From contig NZ_MOBR01000002.1 of assembly GCF_003732705.1 (NCBI RefSeq), forward strand, positions 186,001 to 250,000: 64,000 nt of DNA, in the 5' to 3' direction. The translations under genes and the position numbers were made by a program. This DNA is from Pseudomonas frederiksbergensis (GTDB taxonomy: Bacteria > Pseudomonadota > Gammaproteobacteria > Pseudomonadales > Pseudomonadaceae). The notes under the pieces were generated by a model. The model was not told the origin of the DNA. It searched no databases and worked only from the letters and a program-made list of their open reading frames with translations. Below, in pieces: positions 48,871 through 58,205 of this stretch (within the stretch, counting starts at the first letter, position 1; every line of letters starts with the position of its first letter).

Positions 48871-49284
48871 TCACTTCACCAACGGCAGGTTGTCGCCCTT
48901 CCAGCTGGAAATCCCGCCGGAGAGCTTGGCGGCGGTGTAGCCGGACTTCATCAGTTCGCGAGCGTGAGTGCCGGCAGTCTGGCCTTGGGCATCAACCAGG
49001 ATGATGGTCTTGGCCTTGTGCTTTTCCAGTTCGCCGACGCGAGCGGTCAACTTGTCGTGAGGAATGTTCAACGCGCCAACGATATGGCCAGCGGCGAAAT
49101 CCTTGGTCGAACGAATGTCGATCACCACGCCTGCGTCCTTGTTGACCAGCCCGGTCAGCTCGCCAGTGCTCAGGCTGCGACCGCCGCCCTTCATTTCATG
49201 GGCGATCAGCAGAGCCAGCAGAACAACGAAAATACCGGCCAGCAAATAGTGGGTGGTGGCAAATGCAATCAGGTGATCAAGCAT
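48871..49284 (-). CDS. Membrane-anchored rhodanese-like protein without catalytic Cys
   Basis: 137 residues. N-terminal membrane helix about residues 13-29 (YLLAGIFVVLLALLIAH), then a rhodanese domain (VVIDIRSTKDFAAGHIVGA, later KLSGGISSWKG). The active loop, normally V-x-C-x-x-G-x-R, reads LVDAQGQTAG, so the persulfide Cys is Ala; the only catalytic-type residue is lost. Comparable to YibN. Probably a structural or binding role near the membrane. Confidence 0.92.
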   Translation of the reverse strand: MLDHLIAFATTHYLLAGIFVVLLALLIAHEMKGGGRSLSTGELTGLVNKDAGVVIDIRSTKDFAAGHIVGALNIPHDKLTARVGELEKHKAKTIILVDAQGQTAGTHARELMKSGYTAAKLSGGISSWKGDNLPLVK

Positions 49285-49437
49285 TTAAGGTGGTTCCAGG
49301 GCGTTAAAAGTGGGCCAGTATACACAGCCCCTAGGGTGGGCCAAACCCCGTCCGGCGGTGACGGCGCAGGAACTTCGCTTTAAACTGCCACTCCCTTTTT
49401 AATCGCCCTCTTTTTAACTCAGCCACGAGTGGAATCC

Positions 49438-50967
49438 ATGACTACCACGCCTAAACCTTTGGTCCTGATCATTCTCGATGGCTTCGGTCACAGTGAGAGC
49501 CACGAAGCCAACGCCGTGTACTCGGCCAAGAAGCCTGTGCTGGACCGTCTGACCGCTACCGTGCCAAACGGCCTGATCTCGGGCAGCGGCATGGACGTCG
49601 GCCTGCCGGACGGCCAGATGGGCAACTCCGAAGTCGGCCACATGAACCTCGGCGCCGGCCGCGTGGTGTATCAGGACTTCACCCGCGTGACCAAATCGAT
49701 CCGCGACGGCGAGTTTTTCGAAAACCCGACCATCTGCGCCGCTGTAGATAAAGCCGTGGCGGCGGGCAAAGCCGTGCACTTCATGGGCCTGCTGTCCGAT
49801 GGCGGCGTGCACAGCCACCAGGATCATCTGGTTGCCATGGCCGAACTGGCCTTCAAGCGCGGCGCCGAGAAAATCTACCTGCACGCCTTCCTCGACGGTC
49901 GCGACACGCCGCCTAAAAGCGCCCAGTCCTCCATTGAACTGCTGGACGCGACCTTCCAGGCCCTGGGCAAAGGCCGGATCGCCAGCATTGTTGGCCGTTA
50001 CTTCGCCATGGACCGCGACAACCGTTGGGACCGCGTGGCCCAGGCTTACAACCTGATTGTCGACGGCAAGGGCGAATTCAACGCCGCCACCGCTCAGGAA
50101 GGCCTGCAAGCCGCTTATGAGCGTGGCGAGAGCGACGAATTCGTCAAAGCCACTTCCATCGGTGAGCCGGTGAAAGTCGAAGATGGCGATGCCGTGGTGT
50201 TCATGAACTTCCGCGCCGACCGCGCCCGCGAACTGACCCGCGTGTTCGTCGAAGACGGTTTCAAGGAGTTCGAACGGGCTCGCCAGCCGAAACTGGGCGG
50301 TTTCGTCATGCTGACCCAATACGCCGCCAGCATTCCCGCGCCTTCGGCCTTCGCCGCCGGCAGCCTGGAAAACGTGCTGGGCGATTACCTGGCGAAAAAC
50401 GGCAAGACTCAGCTGCGCATCGCTGAAACCGAGAAGTACGCACACGTGACCTTCTTCTTCTCCGGCGGTCGCGAAGAACCGTTCCCGGGCGAAGAACGCA
50501 TCCTGATCCCGTCGCCAAAAGTCGCCACCTATGACTTGCAGCCTGAGATGAGCGCCCCGGAAGTCACCGACCGGATCGTCGATGCCATCGAAAACCAGCG
50601 TTTTGATGTGATCGTCGTCAACTACGCCAACGGCGACATGGTCGGCCACAGCGGCAACCTTGAAGCCGCGATCAAAGCCGTGGAATGCCTGGACCTGTGC
50701 GTCGGCCGCATCGCCGATGCGCTGGAAAAAGTCGGCGGCGAAGCGCTGATCACTGCCGACCACGGCAACTGCGAAAAAATGTCCGACGAAGAAACCCACC
50801 AGGCGCATACCGCTCACACGACTGAGCCGGTACCGTTCATCTATGTGGGCAAGCGTGACTTCAAGGTGCGCGATGGCGGCGTATTGGCGGATGTGGCGCC
50901 GACCATGCTGATGTTGATGGGCCTGGAAATACCTAAAGAAATGACCGGGACTTCGATTCTGGTCTGA
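49438..50967 (+). CDS. gpmI: 2,3-bisphosphoglycerate-independent phosphoglycerate mutase
   Basis: 509 residues, Mn-dependent glycolytic/gluconeogenic enzyme of the alkaline-phosphatase superfamily. Seen: ILDGFGHSE near residue 12, the phosphoserine site [15 protein letters not shown] near 62, FLDGRDTPP near 153, FRADRARE near 260 and the metal ligands in [10 protein letters not shown] near 440. ATG at 49438; an in-frame GTG three codons earlier is less likely. Confidence 0.96.
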   Translation: MTTTPKPLVLIILDGFGHSESHEANAVYSAKKPVLDRLTATVPNGLISGSGMDVGLPDGQMGNSEVGHMNLGAGRVVYQDFTRVTKSIRDGEFFENPTICAAVDKAVAAGKAVHFMGLLSDGGVHSHQDHLVAMAELAFKRGAEKIYLHAFLDGRDTPPKSAQSSIELLDATFQALGKGRIASIVGRYFAMDRDNRWDRVAQAYNLIVDGKGEFNAATAQEGLQAAYERGESDEFVKATSIGEPVKVEDGDAVVFMNFRADRARELTRVFVEDGFKEFERARQPKLGGFVMLTQYAASIPAPSAFAAGSLENVLGDYLAKNGKTQLRIAETEKYAHVTFFFSGGREEPFPGEERILIPSPKVATYDLQPEMSAPEVTDRIVDAIENQRFDVIVVNYANGDMVGHSGNLEAAIKAVECLDLCVGRIADALEKVGGEALITADHGNCEKMSDEETHQAHTAHTTEPVPFIYVGKRDFKVRDGGVLADVAPTMLMLMGLEIPKEMTGTSILV

Positions 50968-50993
50968 TCGGCTCTTTCAAACACCGCTAAACC

Positions 50994-51084
50994 CTGTAGG
51001 AGCGAGCCTGCTCGCGAAGAGGGAGTGTCAGTCGATATCTATGTTGACTGACACTCCGCTTTCGCGAGCAGGCTCGCTCCCACA
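50994..51084. repeat. REPIN, GAGCGAGCCTGCTCGC type (family C)
   Basis: Left CTGTAGGAGCGAGCCTGCTC and right GAGCAGGCTCGCTCCCACA, with an additional inner inverted pair GAGTGTCAGTC / GACTGACACTC, so the whole element can form one long hairpin. Between gpmI and envC. Confidence 0.92.
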
Positions 51085-51196
51085 TTGGTTTTCAGCGTTT
51101 TTCGGGCCAGTTATCACACAGTCCCAATTGGGCATTTTTTTTGCGGCGCTTGGCGGGCATACTAGGCCGTCCCTTTCCCTGGTATCACCCGCCTCT

Positions 51197-52492
51197 ATGC
51201 TTCGCGTCCTGATAGCCCTCGCTCTGACTTGCCTGCTCCAACCGGCCTTTGCTGACGAGCGCGCGCAAACCCAACAACAGTTGGACGCCACGCGTCAGGA
51301 CATTGCCGAGCTGAAAAAACTGCTGGGCAAGCTGCAGGAAGAAAAATCCGGTGTGCAAAAGGATCTCAAAGGCACCGAGACCGAGATGGGCAAGCTCGAG
51401 AAGCAGGTCGATGCCCTGCAAAAAGAGCTGAAGAAAAGCGAATCCGAGCTGCAGCGACTCGATGGTGAGAAAAAAAAACTCCAGAGCGCGCGCATTGAAC
51501 AGCAACGACTGATCGCCATCCAGGCCCGCGCGGCCTATCAGAATGGCCGTCAGGAGTACCTCAAGCTGCTGCTCAACCAGCAAAACCCGGAAAAATTCGC
51601 CCGCACCCTCACCTATTACGACTACCTGAGCCAGGCCCGCCTGGAGCAGCTGAAGAATTTCAACGAAACCCTGCGCCAACTGGCCAACGTCGAAAAAGAC
51701 ATTTCCATGCAACAGGCGCAGTTGCTGGTGCAGAAAAGCAGTCTCGACAGCCAGCGTGACGAACTCGACAAAGTCCGTCAGGAGCGCCAGAAAGTCCTGG
51801 CCAAGCTCAACGACGACGTAAAGGCTCGCGATCAGAAGCTCGCCACCCGCGAGCAGGATCAGGCAGATCTGTCTAAAGTCCTTAAAACCATCGAAGAAAC
51901 CCTGGCCCGCCAGGCTCGTGAGGCAGAAGAAGCGCGGCAAAAAGCGCTCATTGCCCAGCAGGAAGCCGAAAAAAAGCGTTTACGTGAGGCTCAGGAACAG
52001 GCCGACGCCAACACTGATGCCCCACGCAAACCCGCTAAATCGACACCTGGCGCGCTGGTTTCCAGTTCAGGCGAGACCTTTGGCGGCGCATTTGCTTCAG
52101 CACGCGGCAAACTTCCATGGCCGGTTGATGGTCGACTGTTGGCGCGCTTCGGCGAAAGCCGCGGCGACGATGCCCGGACCAAGTGGGACGGCGTGATGAT
52201 CAGCGCCTCCGCGGGCAGTCAGGTGCATGCCGTTCATGGCGGGCGCGTGGTGTTTGCCGATTGGTTGCGCGGCGCAGGGCTGTTGGTGATTCTGGACCAC
52301 GGCAACGGTTTTTTGAGTCTTTACGGTCACAACCAGACGCTGCTCAAGTCTGCGGGTGACGTGGTTAAAGCCGGTGAGTCCATCTCCACTGTCGGTAACA
52401 GTGGCGGACAGGACACACCAGCGCTGTATTTTGCAATTCGTCAGCAGGGTCACCCGAGTGATCCGGCGCAATGGTGCCGCGCGCAAGGATAA
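51197..52492 (+). CDS. envC: Murein hydrolase activator EnvC
   Basis: 431 residues from the ATG at 51197, which begins a signal peptide (MLRVLIALALTCLLQPAFA). Long coiled coil about residues 20-280 (needed for septal recruitment by FtsEX in E. coli), then a C-terminal LytM/M23 domain. The LytM metal site is degenerate: the usual HxH reads LYFAIR, as expected for EnvC, which activates amidases rather than cutting peptidoglycan itself. Followed at 31 nt by ctpA. Confidence 0.95.
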   Translation: MLRVLIALALTCLLQPAFADERAQTQQQLDATRQDIAELKKLLGKLQEEKSGVQKDLKGTETEMGKLEKQVDALQKELKKSESELQRLDGEKKKLQSARIEQQRLIAIQARAAYQNGRQEYLKLLLNQQNPEKFARTLTYYDYLSQARLEQLKNFNETLRQLANVEKDISMQQAQLLVQKSSLDSQRDELDKVRQERQKVLAKLNDDVKARDQKLATREQDQADLSKVLKTIEETLARQAREAEEARQKALIAQQEAEKKRLREAQEQADANTDAPRKPAKSTPGALVSSSGETFGGAFASARGKLPWPVDGRLLARFGESRGDDARTKWDGVMISASAGSQVHAVHGGRVVFADWLRGAGLLVILDHGNGFLSLYGHNQTLLKSAGDVVKAGESISTVGNSGGQDTPALYFAIRQQGHPSDPAQWCRAQG

Positions 52493-52523
52493 GCACGCGA
52501 CCTAATTCAGGAGTTCGTTCGAC

Positions 52524-53852
52524 ATGCTGCATTTGTCCCGCCTTACCTCGCTGGCCCTGACGATCGCCCTGGTGATCGGCGCGCCTTTGGCGTTTGCCGC
52601 TCAGCCTGCTCCGGCGGCTGCGCCAGCTCCTGCACCTGCGGGCACCGCTGCAACCACCAAGGCGCCACTGCCCCTGGAAGAGTTGCGCACCTTTGCCGAG
52701 GTCATGGACCGGATCAAAGCCGCCTATGTCGAACCCGTGGACGACAAGACCCTGCTGGAAAATGCCATCAAGGGCATGCTCAGCAATCTCGATCCGCACT
52801 CCGCCTACCTGGGCCCGGAAGACTTCGCTGAGTTGCAGGAAAGCACCAGCGGCGAATTCGGCGGCCTGGGCATCGAAGTCGGCGCCGAAGACGGTTTTAT
52901 CAAAGTGGTTTCGCCCATCGATGACACCCCGGCCTCCAAGGCAGGCATCCAGGCTGGCGACTTCATCGTCAAGATCAACGGCGCACCGACACGCGGCCAG
53001 AGCATGACCGAAGCCGTGGACAAGATGCGCGGCAAGATCGGCCAGAAAATCACCCTGACCCTGGTCCGCGACGGCGGCACACCCTTCGACGTCGTGCTGA
53101 CCCGCGCCACCATCCAGGTGAAGAGCGTCAAGGCTCAGTTGCTGGAATCCGGCTACGGCTACATCCGCATCACCCAGTTCCAGGTCAAGACCGGCGAAGA
53201 GGTTTCCAAAGCCCTGGCCAAGTTGCGCAAGGACAACGGCAAGAAGCTCAACGGCATCATCCTCGACCTGCGTAACAACCCGGGCGGCGTGCTGCAAGCG
53301 GCGGTGGAAGTGGTCGACCACTTCATCACCAAGGGCCTGATCGTCTACACCAAGGGCCGCATCGCCAACTCCGAATTGCGCTTCTCCGCCACTGGCAAGG
53401 ACGAAAGCGAAGCCGTGCCGATGGTCGCACTGATCAACGGCGGCAGCGCCTCGGCTTCGGAAATCGTCGCCGGCGCCTTGCAGGATCAGAAACGCGCAGT
53501 CGTCATGGGCACCACCAGTTTCGGCAAAGGCTCGGTACAAACCGTGCTGCCGCTGAACAACGACCGCGCCCTGAAGATCACCACCGCGCTGTACTTCACA
53601 CCGAACGGTCGCTCGATCCAGGCCCAGGGCATCGTGCCGGACATCGAAGTACGCAAGGCCAAGATCACCAACGAACAGGACGGCGAGTACTTCAAGGAAG
53701 CCGATCTGCAAGGTCACCTGGGCAATGGCAACGGCGGCGCCGACAAGCCGACGTCCAGCAGCAAGGCCAAGGCCATGCCGCAGGATGACGACTATCAATT
53801 GGCCCAGGCCCTGAGCCTGCTCAAAGGGCTGAGCATCACCTCCGGTCGCTGA
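52524..53852 (+). CDS. ctpA: Carboxy-terminal processing protease CtpA (S41 family)
   Basis: 442 residues. Signal peptide to about residue 26, an Ala/Pro linker, PDZ domain about 95-180 (GGLGIEVGAEDGFIKV), and an S41 serine/lysine catalytic core: NGGSASASEIVAGAL near 311 (Ser) and GTTSFGKGSVQ near 333 (Lys). Periplasmic protease; in P. aeruginosa CtpA degrades peptidoglycan cross-link hydrolases. Overall arrangement envC-ctpA-deacetylase suggests one operon for cell-wall remodelling. Confidence 0.96.
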   Translation: MLHLSRLTSLALTIALVIGAPLAFAAQPAPAAAPAPAPAGTAATTKAPLPLEELRTFAEVMDRIKAAYVEPVDDKTLLENAIKGMLSNLDPHSAYLGPEDFAELQESTSGEFGGLGIEVGAEDGFIKVVSPIDDTPASKAGIQAGDFIVKINGAPTRGQSMTEAVDKMRGKIGQKITLTLVRDGGTPFDVVLTRATIQVKSVKAQLLESGYGYIRITQFQVKTGEEVSKALAKLRKDNGKKLNGIILDLRNNPGGVLQAAVEVVDHFITKGLIVYTKGRIANSELRFSATGKDESEAVPMVALINGGSASASEIVAGALQDQKRAVVMGTTSFGKGSVQTVLPLNNDRALKITTALYFTPNGRSIQAQGIVPDIEVRKAKITNEQDGEYFKEADLQGHLGNGNGGADKPTSSSKAKAMPQDDDYQLAQALSLLKGLSITSGR

Positions 53853-53853
53853 G

Positions 53854-54630
53854 ATGCGCCTGCGGTTCATCCTCGGTTTGTTGTGCTGTCTGGTGGGTGC
53901 TGCGCATGCGGAGCCCGCCAAGACCACACACAACAAGGCTTACCTGACACTGATCATCGATGACCTGGGGCAAAACCTGCCCCGGGATCGTCGCGTGCTC
54001 GCCCTGCCCGGCCCGGTGACGACGGCGATCATGCCCGACACACCCCACGCCGCCGAATTCGCCCGCGAAGCCCATCGCGCCGGCAAGATCGTCATCCTGC
54101 ACATGCCTATGGACCCGGCCACCGGCCCGTTCGCCTGGCACCCCGACTTGCCTATCGAAGAACTGCAAAAACGCCTCGACGCCGCGTTCAAGGCTGTGCC
54201 GTACACCGCCGGTATCAACAACCACATGGGCAGCCGCATGACCGCCCAACAACCGGCCATGGCCTGGCTGATGGCGGACTTGCAACGTCGGCATAAATTC
54301 TTCGTCGACAGCCGCACCAGTGCGCAAACCGTCGGGGCGGCGGAGGCACAGAAGATTGGGTTGGCGAGCGTTTCGCGGGATGTGTTTCTGGATGACGAGC
54401 GCACGGAAGCCGCGATCTTCACTCAGTTGCAGACAGCGATAAACCTGGCGCACAAGCAGGGTTCAGCGGTGATGATCGGGCACCCGTATCCGCAAACGCT
54501 GGCGGTGCTGGAGCGTGAACTGCCGAAGTTGAAGGCTCAGGGGATTGACTGGATCGACATCAAAATGATGATCAGCGTGCGCAGCAATCGGGCGACGGCT
54601 GCGCATGGCAAGGATGGCGTGTATCGCTGA
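53854..54630 (+). CDS. Divergent polysaccharide deacetylase family protein
   Basis: 258 residues. Signal peptide about 1-19 (LRFILGLLCCLVGAAHA). The DUF610/YibQ-type core is seen: LTLIIDDLGQNL near residue 32, MPDTPHAAEFAREAHRAG near 60, ILHMPMDP near 83 and NNHMGSRMT near 122. Catalytic activity is unproven for this family. Starts 1 nt after ctpA and ends before a family A palindrome. Confidence 0.92.
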   Translation: MRLRFILGLLCCLVGAAHAEPAKTTHNKAYLTLIIDDLGQNLPRDRRVLALPGPVTTAIMPDTPHAAEFAREAHRAGKIVILHMPMDPATGPFAWHPDLPIEELQKRLDAAFKAVPYTAGINNHMGSRMTAQQPAMAWLMADLQRRHKFFVDSRTSAQTVGAAEAQKIGLASVSRDVFLDDERTEAAIFTQLQTAINLAHKQGSAVMIGHPYPQTLAVLERELPKLKAQGIDWIDIKMMISVRSNRATAAHGKDGVYR

Positions 54631-54635
54631 GACAC

Positions 54636-54740
54636 GATCGTTCCCACGCTCTGCGTGGGAATGCAGCCATGGACGCTCCGCGTCCACTGTGACGCAGAGC
54701 GTCACGGGAGGCGTTACCACGCGGGAGCGTGGGAACGATC
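54636..54740. repeat. About 105-bp composite palindrome (family A)
   Basis: Ends GATCGTTCCCACGC / GCGTGGGAACGATC, with a GCGGGAGCG variant in the right hairpin as in the 20265 copy. Between convergent genes. Confidence 0.92.
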
Positions 54741-54749
54741 AGCGAATAG

Positions 54750-55505
54750 TCAGAGATACTTCGCCATGATGTCGTCAACCACGCCTTCCTTGCGCATCTG
54801 ATCCAGCGCTGCCTGAAGCTTGCTGACAATTGCATCCGGCACGTCTTTATTCAGGGCCAGGTACAACTCGGCGCTGTTGAAGCGCAGCACTGTCTTGAGT
54901 CCGGTCACGCCATCCTGACGGGCCAGATAACGCCCCGCCGGATCGCCAGTCGCCCACAAATCTATCTGTCCGCTGACCAACTTCCTGGCGTTGTCCTGAT
55001 CGCGCAGCACGACAATCGGATTCAACCCTTGCTTGGCCAGGGTTTCGGCAATCGCATCACCCTTGTAGGCGCCGATCTTGTACTTGCGCGCCTGTTCCAG
55101 CGTCTCGAGGGTGATCTTGCTGTCCGCCTTGGCCAGCATGATCCAGTCATCCGGACCGATCGGGCCGACCCACTTGAAGAGCTTCTCGCGATCCGGCAGC
55201 CGCGCCATCACAAACACGCCATAACCGGGTTTCTCCAAAGCGAGTTTGTAGATTCGCTCCCATGGGAAACGCAGGGTCAGGCTGTAGGTGATGTCGGTGC
55301 GCTTGAACATCTCGCGGACGATGTCCACGGCGATGCCATTGATGTTCTCGTCTTGAGCGAAGTTTTTGCCGTTCTTTGCCATGTTGTATGGCGGGAAGTT
55401 TTCCGTCAGCAGCACCAAGTCAGTGGCGGGACTTTCTTCGGCGCGGGCTGCGTTGATCAGCAACAGAGAAGCGCTGGCGAGGACAAGAAGAAAACGTTTG
55501 AGCAT
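54750..55505 (-). CDS. Periplasmic substrate-binding protein, SBP_bac_3 type
   Basis: 251 residues. Signal peptide about 1-22 (LVLASASLLLINAARA). Type 3 solute-binding fold: LLTENFPPYNM near residue 32, NGIAVDIVREMFKRT near 55 and an FPWERIYKLAL region near 82. This subgroup often binds amino acids or acts as an orphan sensor. No ABC permease or ATPase adjacent, so partner and ligand are unknown. Confidence 0.88.
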   Translation of the reverse strand: MLKRFLLVLASASLLLINAARAEESPATDLVLLTENFPPYNMAKNGKNFAQDENINGIAVDIVREMFKRTDITYSLTLRFPWERIYKLALEKPGYGVFVMARLPDREKLFKWVGPIGPDDWIMLAKADSKITLETLEQARKYKIGAYKGDAIAETLAKQGLNPIVVLRDQDNARKLVSGQIDLWATGDPAGRYLARQDGVTGLKTVLRFNSAELYLALNKDVPDAIVSKLQAALDQMRKEGVVDDIMAKYL

Positions 55506-55583
55506 GTCGGGCTACCGGAATCCATGGCGTGCCCAAGAGTGCCCTGAGCCCGCCATGCTGTCCACTGGCCTGTATCGGTTTGT

Positions 55584-56354
55584 TTAGCGCATCACGATGC
55601 CGCGATGAGCCATGTAGGCCTTGGCTTCCTGCACGGTGTATTCGCCGAAGTGGAAAATACTCGCCGCCAGCACCGCGCTGGCGTGGCCTTCGATAATCCC
55701 GTCAGCCAGATGTTGCAGGTTGCCGACACCGCCCGAGGCGATCACTGGAATGCCCAAGGCATCGCTGATCGCACGGGTGACGCCCAGGTCGAAGCCGTTT
55801 TTCATGCCGTCCTGGTCCATGCTGGTCAGCAGGATTTCACCGGCGCCCAGGCCTTCCATCTTCTTCGCCCATTCAACGGCGTCGAGGCCGGTCGGCTTGC
55901 GGCCACCGTGGGTGAAGATTTCCCAGCGCGGGGTTTCGCCCGGCCCGGAGACTTTCTTCGCGTCGATGGCGACGACGATGCATTGCGAGCCGAAATGCTG
56001 CGCCGCTTCGCCGACGAACTCTGGATTGAACACGGCGGCGGTGTTGATCGAGACCTTGTCCGCGCCGGCATTCAGCAAATTGCGAATGTCCTGCACGGTG
56101 CGCACGCCACCGCCGACGGTCAGCGGGATGAACACCTGGCTGGCCATGCGCTCGACGGTGTGCAGCGTGGTGTCGCGACCATCGACGCTGGCGGTGATGT
56201 CGAGGAAGGTAATCTCGTCGGCGCCTTGCTCGTCGTAGCGACGGGCGATTTCCACCGGGTCACCGGCGTCGCGGATGTTCTCGAACTTCACACCTTTGAC
56301 GACCCGGCCGTTATCCACGTCCAGGCAAGGGATGATGCGTTTGGCTAACGCCAT
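55584..56354 (-). CDS. hisF: Imidazole glycerol phosphate synthase cyclase subunit
   Basis: 256-residue TIM barrel that, with HisH, converts PRFAR to IGP and AICAR. Catalytic Asp11 in [12 protein letters not shown] and Asp near 130 in VVAIDAKK; phosphate-binding loops TVGGGVRT and ASGGVGN. Last gene of the his group. Confidence 0.97.
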   Translation of the reverse strand: MALAKRIIPCLDVDNGRVVKGVKFENIRDAGDPVEIARRYDEQGADEITFLDITASVDGRDTTLHTVERMASQVFIPLTVGGGVRTVQDIRNLLNAGADKVSINTAAVFNPEFVGEAAQHFGSQCIVVAIDAKKVSGPGETPRWEIFTHGGRKPTGLDAVEWAKKMEGLGAGEILLTSMDQDGMKNGFDLGVTRAISDALGIPVIASGGVGNLQHLADGIIEGHASAVLAASIFHFGEYTVQEAKAYMAHRGIVMR

Positions 56355-56372
56355 GGGCTTAATCTCCGATTA

Positions 56373-56463
56373 AGAGTTGCAAGCTTGGAGCTTCAAGCTG
56401 CAAGAAAGAGCAGATCACTGCCGCGCTCTAACTTGCAGCTCGCAGCTTGCAACTTGAAGCTGC
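56373..56463. repeat. Inverted repeat of GCAAGCT(T) units between hisA and hisF
   Basis: Left GTTGCAAGCTTGGAGCTTCAA and right CTTGCAGCTCGCAGCTTGCAA. Reduced-complexity AGCTTGCAAGCT motifs that can pair in several registers. A related element follows hisA's other end at 57222. Confidence 0.8.
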
Positions 56464-56464
56464 T

Positions 56465-57205
56465 TTATCTGGCCGCGTAGCCATCACAAAAGGCTTGGGC
56501 TTCTGCAACATCTAGCGTGCCCTCATAAATCGCGCGGCCTGTGATTGCGCCGATGATGCCCGGCGCCTTGGCGTCGAGCAGCGACTTGATGTCACCGAGG
56601 TTGTGAATACCGCCAGAAGCAATGACCGGAATGCGCGTGGCAGCGGCCAGCGCGGCGGTGAACGGAACGTTGCAGCCCTGCATCATGCCGTCTTTGGCGA
56701 TGTCGGTATAAACGATCGCGGACACGCCATCGGCTTCGAATTGCTTGGCCAGGTCGATGACCTGAATGGTGCTGATTTCAGCCCAGCCGTCGGTGGCGAC
56801 GAAACCGTCTTTAGCATCGAGACCGACAATCACTTTGCCCGGGAATGCGCGGCAAGCTTCAGCGACGAAGGCAGGGTCTTTCACGGCTTTAGTGCCGATG
56901 ATCACGTAGCTCACGCCCGCTTTCACGTAGTGCTCGATGGTTTCCAGGGAACGGATACCGCCGCCGATCTGGATCGGCAGGTTCGGGTAGCGCTTGGCAA
57001 TCGCGGTGACCACTTCGCCGTTGACTGGCTGGCCTTCGAACGCGCCGTTCAGGTCGACCAGATGCAGACGACGGCAACCGCCCTCCACCCACTTGGCAGC
57101 CATGCTCACCGGGTCATCGGAGAACACCGTGGAATCTTCCATGCGGCCCTGGCGCAGACGAACACAGGCGCCGTCTTTAAGATCGATAGCGGGAATAATT
57201 AGCAT
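56465..57205 (-). CDS. hisA: Phosphoribosylformimino-5-aminoimidazole carboxamide ribotide isomerase
   Basis: 246-residue TIM-barrel enzyme, ProFAR to PRFAR. Catalytic Asp8 in [12 protein letters not shown], second Asp near 130 in VGLDAKDG; phosphate loops IGGGIRS and ASGGIHN. Flanked on both sides by related intergenic repeats. Confidence 0.97.
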   Translation of the reverse strand: MLIIPAIDLKDGACVRLRQGRMEDSTVFSDDPVSMAAKWVEGGCRRLHLVDLNGAFEGQPVNGEVVTAIAKRYPNLPIQIGGGIRSLETIEHYVKAGVSYVIIGTKAVKDPAFVAEACRAFPGKVIVGLDAKDGFVATDGWAEISTIQVIDLAKQFEADGVSAIVYTDIAKDGMMQGCNVPFTAALAAATRIPVIASGGIHNLGDIKSLLDAKAPGIIGAITGRAIYEGTLDVAEAQAFCDGYAAR

Positions 57206-57221
57206 GCTTTTCCTTCGTCAA

Positions 57222-57300
57222 AGAGCTGCAAGCTGCAAGCCATAAGCTGCAAGCGCGCACGCGTGTCTACTTCTTGCAGCTTGCAGCTTGAAGCTTGCCG
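57222..57300. repeat. Inverted repeat of GCAAGCT units upstream of hisA
   Basis: Left GAGCTGCAAGCTGCAAGC and right CTTGCAGCTTGCAGCTTGAA. Same type as the element at 56373; between hisA and the DUF2164 gene. Confidence 0.8.
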
Positions 57301-57305
57301 CTGCC

Positions 57306-57566
57306 CTAATTCTTCTCAAGCGCCCACAGGTCGCTTTCGATGCTTTCGAACCTTTCTTTAAGGTGCGTCTGCACATCGAAAATCGCTCTGTTGTAATAGT
57401 GCGGCGCAATTTCGCGGGTAAACAGCTCAAGGATTTCCGCCGCTTCGAACGAACCCAGGTCCAGTTCGAAGCGATCTTCCATGAACCGCTTGATCTTGTG
57501 ATTGGCCTCGCTCTCCTGTTCGGGAGTGAGGGTCAGGATCGGCGGTTTGGATTTCTTGACGGCCAT
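57306..57566 (-). CDS. DUF2164 domain-containing protein
   Basis: 86 residues, acidic and helical (LTPEQESEANHKIKRFMEDR near 18). Ends in ALEKN. Function unknown. Inserted between hisH (abutting) and hisA in the same transcriptional direction; this position is usual in pseudomonads as far as I recall. No sequence link to histidine enzymes. Confidence 0.87.
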   Translation of the reverse strand: MAVKKSKPPILTLTPEQESEANHKIKRFMEDRFELDLGSFEAAEILELFTREIAPHYYNRAIFDVQTHLKERFESIESDLWALEKN

Positions 57567-58205
57567 TTACCAGCGACCATCCCACGCGGCGAAGTTCTGC
57601 AGCAATTGCAGGCCATGGGTATGGCTCTTCTCCGGGTGGAACTGCACGGCGAAACGCGAGCCATCGGCCAGCGCCGCGGCGAAATCGACACCGTAGTGAC
57701 CGCCACCCACCACTTGCCGCGCATTGCCGGCAGCGATGTAGTAGCTGTGCACAAAGTAGAAACGCGCCAGGTCCGGAATGTTGTGCCACAGCGGGTGATC
57801 CACCGTCTGCTTCACTTCATTCCAGCCCATGTGCGGGACTTTCAGGTGTTCGCCGTCTTCATGCAGGTCTTTGCCGAAGAACTTCACCGCGCCCGGGAAC
57901 AGGCCGATGCAGTCCACGCCGTCGTTCTCTTCACTGCTGTCGAGCAAGGCTTGCATGCCGACGCAGATACCGAGGAACGGACGGTCCTGGCTGACTTCAC
58001 GCACCAGCGAATCGAAGCCCAGGCGACGGATCTCCGCCATGCAATCGCGAATTGCACCGACCCCGGGGAAAACCACCCGGTCGGCTTCGCGAATCACATC
58101 GGCATCGCTGGTGATCAAGACCTTGCCGGCACCCACGTGCTCGAGGGCCTTGGCCACCGAGTGCAGGTTGCCCATGCCGTAATCGATAACCGCGACCGTC
58201 TGCAT
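57567..58205 (-). CDS. hisH: Imidazole glycerol phosphate synthase glutaminase subunit
   Basis: 212-residue class I glutamine amidotransferase supplying ammonia to HisF. Seen: [10 protein letters not shown] at the N-terminus, nucleophile Cys in FLGICVGMQ near 84, and His-Glu in [12 protein letters not shown] near 193. Its ATG overlaps the hisB stop by 1 nt (TAATG). Confidence 0.97.
   Translation of the reverse strand: MQTVAVIDYGMGNLHSVAKALEHVGAGKVLITSDADVIREADRVVFPGVGAIRDCMAEIRRLGFDSLVREVSQDRPFLGICVGMQALLDSSEENDGVDCIGLFPGAVKFFGKDLHEDGEHLKVPHMGWNEVKQTVDHPLWHNIPDLARFYFVHSYYIAAGNARQVVGGGHYGVDFAAALADGSRFAVQFHPEKSHTHGLQLLQNFAAWDGRW

Noticed and set aside
51197..52492. EnvC as an active M23 endopeptidase
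   Set aside because: The metal-binding HxH is absent (LYFAIR), as usual for EnvC activators, so loss of activity here is expected and not novel.
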